Part shown: piece after piece, positions 24,001 through 34,195 of the stretch
Layout of the letters: each line of letters begins with the position of its first letter
How positions within the stretch are numbered: the first letter of the stretch is position 1
Source: Pleodorina starrii
Taxonomy: Eukaryota > Chlorophyta > Chlorophyceae > Chlamydomonadales > Volvocaceae
NCBI GenBank assembly: GCA_030267565.1
Contig: BRXU01000033.1
Coordinates: forward strand, 1,047,001-1,111,000
DNA length: 64,000 nt
Reading direction: 5' to 3'
Program-made: the position numbers and the translations under genes
The notes under the pieces: generated by a model
Seen by the model: only the letters and a program-made list of their open reading frames with translations
What the model was told of the DNA's origin: nothing
The model's database searches: none

Positions 24001-27000
24001 CCAGCCTCTACCCATGGGCCCAGCCTCGACCCATGGGCCCAGCACCGACCCATGGGCCCTGCCTCGACCCATGGGCCCTGCCCCGACCCCTGGGCCCAGC
24101 CTCGACCCATGGGCCCAGCCTCGATCCATGGGCCCAGCCCAGACTCATGGGACCGGCCTCGACCCATGGGCCCAGCCTCGACTCATGGGCCCGGCCTCGA
24201 CCCATGGGCCCAGCTTCGACCCATGGGCCCGGCCTCGCCCCATGGGCCCGGCCTCGACCCATGGGCCCAGCCTCGACCCATGGGCCCAGCCTCGACCCAT
24301 GGGCCCGGCCTCGACCCATGGGACCAGCCTCGACCCATGGGACCAGCCTCGCCCCATGGGCCCGGCCTCGACCAATGGGCCCAGCCTCGACCCATGGGCC
24401 CAGCCTCGACCCATGGGCCCAGCCTCGACCCATGGGCCCAGCCTCGCCCTATGGGCCCGGCCTCGACCCCTGGGCCCAGCCTCGACCCCTGGGCCCAGCC
24501 TCGACCCCTGGGCCCAGCCTCGACCCATGGGCCCAGCCTCGGCCCATGGGCCCAGCCTCGACCCCTGGGCCCAGCCTCGACCCCTGGGCCCAGCCTCGAC
24601 CCATGGGCCCAGCCTCGACTCATGGGCCCGGCCTCGACCCATGGGCCCAGCTTCGACCCATGGGCCCGGCCTCGCCCCATGGGCCCGGCCTCGACCCATG
24701 GGCCCAGCCTCGACCCATGTGCCCGGCCTCGACCCATGGTCCCAGTCTCGACACATGGGCCCAGCCTCGACCCATGGGCCCAGCCTCGACCCATGGGCCC
24801 AGCCTCGACCCATGGGCCCAGCCCCGACCCATGGGCCCGGCCTCGACCCATGGGCCCGGCCTCGACCCATGGGCCCAGCCTCGACCCATGGGCCCAGCCT
24901 CGACCCATGGGCCCAGCCCCGACCCATGGGCCCGGCCTCGACCCATGGGCCCGGCCTCGACCCATGGGCCCAGCCTCGACCCATGGGCCCAGCCTCGACC
25001 CATGGGCCCAGCCTCGACCCCTGGGCCCAGCCTCGACCCCTGGGCCCAGCCTCGACCCATGGGCCCAGCCTCGACCCATGGGCCCGGCCTCGACCCATGG
25101 GCCCAGCTTCGACCCATGGGCCCGGCCTCGCCCCATGGGCCCGGCCTCGACCCATGGGCCCAGCCTCGACCCATGTGCCCGGCCTCGACCCATGGGCCCA
25201 GCCTCGACCCATGGGCCCAGCCTCGACCCATGGGCCCACCCTCGACCCATGGGCCCAGCCTCGACCCATGGGCCCGGCCTCGACCCATGGGCACGGCCTC
25301 GACACATATGCCCAGACTCGACCCATGGGCCCAGCCTCGACCCATGGGCCCAGCCTCGACCCATGGGCCCGGCCTCGACCCATAGGCCCGGCCTCGACCC
25401 ATGGGCCCAGCCTCGACCCATGGGCCCAGCCTCGACCCATGGGACCAGCCTCGACCCATGGGACCAGCCTCAACCCATGGGCCCAACCTCGACCCATGGG
25501 CCCAGCCTCGACCCCTGGGCCCAGCCTCGACCCCTGGGCCCAGCCTCGACCCATGGGCCCAGCCTCGACCCATGGGCCCGGCCTCGACCCATGGGCCCAG
25601 CCTCGACCCATGGGCCCAGCCTCGACCCATGGGCCCAGCTTCGACACATGGGTCCAGCCTCGACCCATGGGCCCAGCCTCGACCCATGGGCCCAGCCTCG
25701 ACCCATGGGCCCAGCCTCGACCCATGGGCCCAGCCTCGACCCATGGGCCCGGCCTCGACCCATGGGGCCAGCCTCGACCCATGGGCCCAGCCTCGGCCCA
25801 TGGGGCCAGCCTCGACCCATGGGCCCAGCCTCGACCCATGGGCCCAGCCTCGACCCATGGGCCCAGCCTCGACCCATGGGCCCAGCCTCGACCCATGGGC
25901 CCGGCCTCGACCCATGGGCCCAGCCTCGACCCATGGGCCCGGCCTCGCCCCATGGGCCCGGCCTCGACCCATGGGCCCAGCCTCGCCCCATGGGCCCGGC
26001 CTCGACCCATGGGCCCAGCCTCGACCCATGGGCCCGGCATCGACCCATGGGCCCAGCCTCGACCCATGGGCCCGGCCTCGACCCATGGGCCCAGCCTCGA
26101 CCCATGGGCCCGGCCTCGACCCATGGGCCCAGCCTCGACCCATGGGCCCAGCCTCGACCCATGGGCCCAGCCTCGACCCATGGGACCAGCCTCGACCCAT
26201 GGGCCCAGCCTCGACCCCTGGGCCCAGCCTCGACCCCTGGGCCCAGCCTCGACCCCTGGGCCCAGCCTCGACCCCTGGGCCCGGCCTCGACCCATGGGCC
26301 CAGCCTCGACCCATGGGCCCGGCCTCGACCTATGGGCCTAGCCTCGACCCATGGGCCAAGCCTCGACCTATGGGCCCAGCTTCGACACATGGGTCCAGCC
26401 TCGACCCATGGGTCCAGCCTCGACCCATGGGCCCAGCCTCGACCCCTGGGCCCAGCCTCGACCCATGGGCCCAGCCTCGACCCCTGGGCCCAGCCTAGAC
26501 CCCTGGGCCCAGCCTCGACCCATGGACCCAGCCTCGATCCATGGGCCCAGCCTAGACTCATGGGACCGGCCTCGACCCATGGGCCCAGCCTCGACCCATG
26601 GGCCCGGCCTCGACCCATGGGCCCAGCCTCGACCCATGGGCCCAGCCTCGACCCATGGGACCAGCCTCAACCCATGGGCCCAACCTCGACCCATGGGCCC
26701 AGCCTCGACCCATGGGCCCAGCCTCGACCCATGGGCCCAGCCTCGACCCATGGGCCCAGCCTCGACCCATGGGCCCAGCCTCGACCCATGGGCCCAACCT
26801 CGACCCATGGGCCCAGCCTCGACCCATGGGCCCAACCTCGACCCATGGGCCCAGCCTCGACCCATGGGCCCGGCCTCGACCCATGGGCCCGGCCTCGACA
26901 CATAGGCCCAGCCTCGACCCATGGGCCCGGCCTCGACCCATGGGCCCAGCCTCGACTCATGGGCCCAGCCTCGACCCATGGGCCCAGCCTCGACCCATGG

Positions 27001-27264
27001 GCCCAGCCTCGACCCCTGGGCCCAGCCTCGACCCATGGGCCCAGCCTCGACCCATGGGCCCGGCCTCGACCCATGGGCCCAGCCTCGACCCATGGGCCCA
27101 GCCTCGACCCATGGGCCCGGCCTAGACTCATGGGACCGGCCTCGACACATAGGCCCAGCCTCGACCCATGGGCCCGGCCTCGACCCATGGGCCCAGCCTC
27201 GACCCATGGGCCCAGCCTCGACCCATGGGACCAGCCTCAACCCATGGGCCCAACCTCGACCCAT
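20907..27264 (+). repeat. Two adjacent 3,135-bp (165-unit) array blocks
   Basis: The GCACCG marker at 20907 recurs at 24042, exactly 165 units later, and the CATAGGCCCGG marker at about 22254 recurs at about 25389 at the same spacing. Minus-strand open frames of identical length (716 codons) lie at 21010-23160 and 24145-26295, again 3,135 bp apart. A downstream marker pair (ends near 23977 and 27264) is 3,287 bp apart, eight units more, so the second block gained units near its right end. Block limits are approximate. Confidence 0.85.
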
Positions 27265-30200
27265 GGGCCCAGCCTCGACCCATGGGCCCAGCCTCTACCC
27301 ATGGGCCCAGCCTCGACCCATGGGCCCAGCCTCGACCCATGGGCCCAGCCTCGACCCATGGGCCCAGCCTCGACCCATGGGCCCAGCCTCGACCCATGGG
27401 CCCAGCCTCGACCCATGGGCCCAGCCTCGACCCATGGGCCCGGCCTCGACCCATGGACCCAGCCTCGACCCATGGGCCCAGCCTCGACCCATGGGCCCAG
27501 CCTCGACCCATGGGCCCAGCCTCGACCCATGGGCCCAGCCTCGACCCATGGGCCCGGCCTCGACCCATGGGCCCAGCCTCGACTCATGGGCCCAGCCTCG
27601 ACCCACGGGCCCGGCCTCGACCCATGGGCCCAGCCTCGACCCATGGGCCCAACCTCGACCCATGGGCCCAGCCTCGACCCATGGGCCCGGCCTCGACCCA
27701 TGGGCCCGGCCTCGACACATAGGCCCAGCCTCGACCCATGGGCCCGGCCTCGACCCATGGGCCCAGCCTCGACTCATGGGCCCAGCCTCGACCCATGGGC
27801 CCAGCCTCGACCCCTGGGCCCAGCCTCGACCCCTGGGCCCAGCCTCGACCCATGGGCCCAGCCTCGACCCATGGGCCCGGCCTCGACCCATGGGCCCAGC
27901 CTCGACCCATGGGCCCAGCCTCGACCCATGGGCCCGGCCTAGACTCATGGGACCGGCCTCGACACATAGGCCCAGCCTCGACCCATGGGCCCGGCCTCGA
28001 CCCATGGGCCCAGCCTCGACCCATGGGCCCAGCCTCGACCCATGGGACCAGCCTCAACCCATGGGCCCAACCTCGACCCATGGGCCCAGCCTCGACCCAT
28101 GGGCCCAGCCTCTACCCATGGGCCCAGCCTCGACCCATGGGCCCAGCCTCGACCCATGGGCCCAGCCTCGACCCATGGGCCCAGCCTCGACCCATGGGCC
28201 CAGCCTCGACCCATGGGCCCAGCCTCGACCCATGGGCCCAGCCTCGACCCATGGGCCCGGCCTCGACCCATGGACCCAGCCTCGACCCATGGGCCCAGCC
28301 TCGACCCATGGGCCCAGCCTCGACCCATGGGCCCAGCCTCGACCCATGGGCCCAGCCTCGACCCATGGGCCCGGCCTCGACCCATGGGCCCAGCCTCGAC
28401 TCATGGGCCCAGCCTCGACCCATGGGCCCGGCCTCGACCCATGGGCCCAGCCTCGACCCATGGGCCCAGCCTCGACCCATGGGCCCAGCCTCGACCCATG
28501 GGCCCAGCCTCGACCCCTGGGCCCAGCCCCGACCCCTGGGCCCAGCCTCGACCCCTGGGCCCAGCCTCGGCCCCTGGGCCCAGCCTCGACCCATGGGCCC
28601 AGCCTCGACCCCTGGGCCCAGCCTCGACCCATGGGCCCAGCCTCGACTCATGGGCCCGGCCTCGACCCATGGGCCCAGCTTCGACCCATGGGCCCGGCCT
28701 CGCCCCATGGGCCCGGCCTCGACCCATGGGCCCAGCCTCGACCCATGTGCCCGGCCTCGACCCATGGGCCCGGCCTCGACCCATGGGCCCAGCCTCGACC
28801 CATGGGCCCAACCTCGACCCATGGGCCCAGCCTCGACCCATGGGCCCGGCCTCGACCCATGGGCCCGGCCTCGACACATAGGCCCAGCCTCGACCCATGG
28901 GCCCAGCCTCGACCCATGGGCCCAGCCTCGACCCATGGGCCCGGCCTCGACCCATAGGCCCGGCCTCGACCCATGGGCCCAGCCTCGACCCATGGGCCCA
29001 GCCTCGACCCATGGGACCAGCCTCGACCCATGGGACCAGCCTCAACCCATGGGCCCAGCCTTGACCCATGGGCCCAGCCTCGACCCATGGGCCCAGCCTC
29101 GACCCATGGGCCCAGCTTCGACACATGGGTCCAGCCTCGACCCATGGGCCCAGCCTCGACCCATGGGTCCAGCCTCGACCCATGGGTCCAGCCTCGACCC
29201 ATGGGCCCAGCCTCGACCCCTGGGCCCAGCCTCGACCCCTGGGCCCAGCCTCGACCCATGGACCCAACCTCGACCCATGGGCCCAGCCTCGACCCATGGG
29301 CCCAGCCTCGACTCATGGGCCCAGCTTCGACACATGGGTCCAGCCTCGACCCATGGGCCCAGCCTCGACCCATGGGCCCGGCCTCGACCCATAGGCCCGG
29401 CCTCGACCCATGGGCCCAGCCTCGACCCATGGGCCCAGCCTCGACCCATGGGACCAGCCTCGACCCATGGGACCAGCCTCAACCCATGGGCCCAACCTCG
29501 ACCCATGGGCCCAGCCTCGACCCATGGGCCCAGCCTCGACCCATGGGCCCAGCTTCGACACATGGGTCCAGCCTCGACCCATGGGCCCAGCCTCGACCCA
29601 TGGGCCCAGCCTCGACCCATGGGTCCAGCCTCGACCCATGGGCCCAGCCTCGACCCCTGGGCCCAGCCTCGACCCCTGGGCCCAGCCTCGACCCATGGAC
29701 CCAGCCTCGATCCATGGGCCCAGCCTAGACTCATGGGACCGGCCTCGACCCATGGGCCCAGCCTCGACCCATGGGCCCGGCCTCGACCCATGGGCCCAGC
29801 CTCGACCCATGGGCCCAGCCTCGACCCCTGGGCCCAGCCTCAACCCATGGGCCCAACCTCGACCCATGGGCCCAGCCTCGACCCAGGGGCCCAGCCTCGA
29901 CCCCTGGGCCCAGCCTCGACCCCTGGGCCCAGCCTCGACCCCTGGGCCCAGCCTCGGCCCATGGGCCCAGCCTCGACCCATGGGCCCAGCCTCGACCCCT
30001 GGGCCCAGCCTCGACCCATGGGCCCAGCCTCGACTCATGGGCCCGGCCTCGACCCATGGGCCCAGCTTCGACCCATGGGCCCGGCCTCGCCCCATGGGCC
30101 CGGCCTCGACCCATGGGCCCAGCCTCGACCCATGTGCCCGGCCTCGACCCATGGGCCCGGCCTCGACCCATGGGCCCAGCCTCGACCCATGGGCCCAACC

Positions 30201-30627
30201 TCGACCCATGGGCCCAGCCTCGACCCATGGGCCCGGCCTCGACCCATGGGCCCGGCCTCGACACATAGGCCCAGCCTCGACCCATGGGCCCAGCCTCGAC
30301 CCATGGGCCCAGCCTCGACCCATGGGCCCGGCCTCGACCCATAGGCCCGGCCTCGACCCATGGGCCCAGCCTCGACCCATGGGCCCAGCCTCGACCCATG
30401 GGACCAGCCTCGACCCATGGGACCAGCCTCAACCCATGGGCCCAACCTCGACCCATGGGCCCAGCCTCGACCCATGGGCCCAGCCTCGACCCATGGGCCC
30501 AGCTTCGACACATGGGCCCAGCTTCGACCCATGGGCCCAGCCTCGACCCATGGGCCCAGCCTCGACCCATGGACCCAGCCTCGATCCATGGGCCCAGCCT
30601 AGACTCATGAACCCAGCCTCGATCCAT
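27128..30627 (+). repeat. Shorter array blocks of 817 bp (43 units) and 1,330 bp (70 units)
   Basis: Equal-length open frames at 27128-27568 and 27945-28385 are 817 bp apart, and the same offset separates markers near 27264 and 28081. Further right, 298-codon minus frames at 28401-29297 and 29731-30627 are 1,330 bp apart. The GCCCCGACC version of the marker run seen at 16.8, 18.8, 20.9 and 24.0 kb reappears at 31566, 396 units after the 24042 copy. Block size therefore changes along the array. Confidence 0.85.
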
Positions 30628-33166
30628 GGGCCCAGCCTAGACTCATGGGACCGGCCTCGACCCATGGGCCCAGCCTCGACCCATGGGCCCGGCCTCGACC
30701 CATGGGCCCAGCCTCGACCCATGGGCCCAGCCTCGACCCATGGGACCAGCCTCAACCCATGGGCCCAACCTCGACCCATGGGCCCAGCCTCGACCCATGG
30801 GCCCAGCCTCGACCCATGGGCCCAGCCTCGACCCATGGGCCCAGCCTCGACCCATGGGCCCAGCCTCGACCCATGGGCCCAGCCTCGACCCATGGGCCCA
30901 GCCTCGACCCATGGGCCCGGCCTCGACCCATGGACCCAGCCTCGACCCATGGGCCCAGCCTCGACCCATGGGCCCAGCCTCGACCCATGGGCCCAGCCTC
31001 GACCCATGGGCCCAGCCTCGACCCATGGGCCCGGCCTCGACCCATGGGCCCAGCCTCGACTCATGGGCCCAGCCTCGACCCGTGGGCCCGGCCTCGACCC
31101 ATGGGCCCAGCCTCGACCCATGGGCCCAGCCCCGACCCATGGGCCCAGCCTCGACCCATGGGCCCGGCCTCGACCCATGGGCCCGGCCTCGACCCATGGA
31201 CCCAGCCTCGACCCATGGGCCCGGCCTCGACCCATGGGCCCAGCCTCGACCCATGGGCCCAGCCTCGACCCATGGGCCCAGCCTCGACCCATGGGCCCAG
31301 CCTCGACCCATGGGCCCAGCCCCGACCCATGGGCCCGGCCTCGACCCATGGGCCCGGCCTCGACCCATGGGCCCAGCCTCGACCCATGGGCCCAGCCTCG
31401 ACCCATGGGCCCAGCCCCGACCCATGGGCCCGGCCTCGACCCATGGGCCCGGCCTCGACCCATGGGCCCAGCCTCGACCCATGGGCCCAGCCTCGACCCA
31501 TGGGCCCAGCCTCGACCCATGGGCCCAGCCTCGACCCATGGGCCCAGCCTCGACCCATGGGCCCAGCCCCGACCCATGGGCCCTGCCTCGACCCATGGGC
31601 CCTGCCTCGACCCCTGGGCCCAGCCTCGACCCATGGGCCCAGCCTCGATCCATAGGCCCAGCCCAGACTCATGGGACCGGCCTCGACCCATGGGCCCAGC
31701 CTCGACCCATGGGCCCGGCCTCGGCCCATGGGACCGGCCTTGACCCATGGGCCCAGCCTCGACCCATGGGTCCGGCCTCGACCCATGGGCCCAGCCTCGA
31801 CCCATGGGCCCAGCCTCGACCCATGGGCCCGGCCTCGACCCATGGGCCCAGCCTCGACCCATGGGCCCAGCCTCGCCCCATGGGCCCGGCCTCGACCAAT
31901 GGGCCCAGCCTCGACCCATGGGCCCAGCCTCGACTCATGGGCCCAGCCTCGACCCATGGGCCCAGCCTCGACCCATGGGCCCAGCCTCGACCCATGGGCC
32001 CAGCCTCGCCCCATGGGCCCGGCCTCGCCCCATGGGCCCGGCCTCGACCCCTGGGCCCAGCCTCGACCCCTGGGCCCAGCCCCTGGGCCCAGCCTCGACC
32101 CCTGGGCCCAGCCTCGACCCATGGGCCCAGCCTCGGCCCATGGGCCCAGCCTCGACCCATGGGCCCAGCCTCGACCCCTGGGCCCAGCCTCGACCCATGG
32201 GCCCAGCCTCGACTCATGGGCCCGGCCTCGACCCATGGGCCCAGCTTCGCCCCATGGGCCCGGCCTCGCCCCATGGGCCCGGCCTCGACCCATGGGCCCA
32301 GCCTCGACCCATGTGCCCGGCCTCGACCCATGGGCCCGGCCTCGACCCATGGGCCCAGCCTTGACCCATGGGCCCAACCTCGACCCATGGGCCCAGCCTC
32401 GACCCATGGGCCCGGCCTCGACCCATGGGCCCGGCCTCGACACATAGGCCCAGCCTCGACCCATGGGCCCAGCCTCGACCCATGGGCCCAGCCTCGACCC
32501 ATGGGCCCGGCCTCGACCCATAGGCCCAGCCTCGACCCATGGGCCCAGCCTCGACCCATGGGCCCAGCCTCGACCCATGGGCCCAGCCTCGACCCATGGG
32601 ACCAGCCTCAACCCATGGGCCCAACCTCGACCCATGGGCCCAGCCTCGACCCCTGGGCCCAGCCTCGACCCCTGGGCCCAGCCTCGACCCATGGGCCCGG
32701 CCTCGGCCCATGGGCCCAGCCTCGACCCATGGGCCCAGCCTCGACCCCTGGGCCCAGCCTCGACCCATGGGCCCGGCCTCGACCCATGGGCCCAGCTTCG
32801 ACCCATGGGCCCGGCCTCGCCCCATGGGCCCGGCCTCGACCCATGGGCCCAGCCTCGACCCATGTGCCCGGCCTCGACCCATGGGCCCAGCCTCGACCCA
32901 TGGGCCCAGCCTCGACCCATAGGCCCAGCCTCGACCCATGGGCCCAGCCTCGACCCATGGGCCCGGCCTCGACCCATGGGCCCAGCCTCGACCCATGGGC
33001 CCGGCCTCGACCCATGGGCCCAACCTCGACCCATGGGCCCGGCCTCGACCCATGGGCCCAGCCTCGACCCATGGGCCCAGCCTCGACCCATGGGCCCAGC
33101 GTCGACCCATGGGCCCAGCCTCGACCCATGGGCCCAGCCTCGACCCATGGGCCCAGCCTCGGCCCA

Positions 33167-34195
33167 TCAGCTGCTGACGGCGTATTGGGGGATGAACTGC
33201 TGGCTTGCTCACAAAGCCAGGTGCGCAACAATCTATCCGCCAATGCTCGTCGTAATTGCAAGAGTCTTTGCTGTTGTTAGTTTGTCCTCGAGAGTCGATA
33301 CCCTCCGAAAGGTCATCCTTAGGGGGCCGTCCAGTGAGACACAGCGCAAAGGCGCCAATATGTCCCGGCGTTTCCGGGCGGGAATGTGTGTGGCGAACAA
33401 CACACGCAAGGAACACGCAGCCATGTTCGATATCGCCTTTCAAGAAGCTTTTTATTGCGAAAATTTCTGGGACTTTTTTCGAGTCTGACGCCCAGAATCT
33501 ACCGGCGTGGCAGATGGCGTGACAGCTCGGCCGCGGACTGCCACGATCCCGGAGCTCCGGCGCCGGCAGTGCTTCGCACACAAGCACACACCGCAAATGC
33601 AGCAATTCAGTCACAGAAAATACTTGTGCACCAAACCGCTTTTGTGGCGATCGAGGTTTACGGTACGGCAAAAGGTAAAAAGCAAAAGCTGGACACGATG
33701 GACAACTCGGCGCTCTCTCGGACACTATTCCGGCATGTTTCATCCCGCTCTTCGGTGCATACTTAACTTTTCTATAGCATACTTCGGTCCAGTTCTACAA
33801 GGTTTCTGCTCGATTCTTCACGTTGGAGTTTGAGTAAGCTTCTTTCCGAGCAAAGCTTTAATTATCTATGGTCTCCTGCAGCATTGTTCATCACGGAATG
33901 GCATTATCATCTGGTAAGATCTGCAGCGTTGCTCGCAGCCTCAGCTCTTGAAAGTGGCACTGCGTAAGGAAGACGGGGCGAGGGCGGCAGTTTGCCTGCT
34001 CGGCTCCGTTGGGACACGTCGTCATTGCATAGTTTTTCTTGCGCCCAAAGACGATTATGCTGGCTTTCATGGTGCAAACCACGTACCACTGACTGCAGGA
34101 ACTGCCGATGAGGACTTCTAGCTTCTTACAGCAGCAGACGTTGTTTATTTTCGCAACATTCTAGGCCTCGTTTGCGGCCCCTGTTTTTAGTCTCG
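33167..34195. other. Unique DNA between the array and the armadillo gene
   Basis: Sequence becomes unique abruptly at 33167 and is less GC-rich than the array. One plus frame entering from the array stays open to 33488. Possible 5' elements of the next gene include a very short exon 33898-33913 (ATG, five codons, then a GTAAGA donor) that would join in frame at the TTTTTAG acceptor before 34191. Nothing else was recognised. Confidence 0.45.

Larger units (their letters stand above)
15626..33166 (+). repeat. 17.5-kb minisatellite of a 19-bp unit (about 922 full copies)
   Basis: Consensus unit: CCTCGACCCATGGGCCCAG, 74% GC, written here from its first C at 15626. Position arithmetic between widely spaced copies shows 922 full units, one 13-base unit at 32080-32092 (six bases lost) and a 10-base terminal partial unit at 33157-33166. 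Every other pair of landmarks checked is separated by an exact multiple of 19. Copies differ by substitution: common variants end in CCCGG, read CCCCTGGG, TCAACCC, TTGACCC, GGGACC, CTTCGACCC or CACATATGCCC. Each unit carries one CpG inside TCGA, an NcoI-type CCATGG and an ApaI-type GGGCCC, forming overlapping palindromes CCCATGGG and TGGGCCCA. Variants recur in the same order over long distances, showing block amplification (separate entries). Long open frames exist on both strands but follow from the stop-free unit; I do not call a gene. Possible roles (centromeric, heterochromatic or hypervariable minisatellite) cannot be told apart from sequence. Confidence 0.98.

Noticed and set aside
15626..33166. 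CRISPR array
   Set aside because: Units are contiguous with no unique spacers, and the genes around are eukaryotic with introns.
15580..33280. Giant repeat-protein gene, or many overlapping genes, inside the array
   Set aside because: All frames of both strands are long and open because the unit lacks stops. No frame spans the whole array, frames end at variants such as CCTTGACC, CCTAGACC or CATAGG, and no start region, introns or codon bias separate one frame from another.
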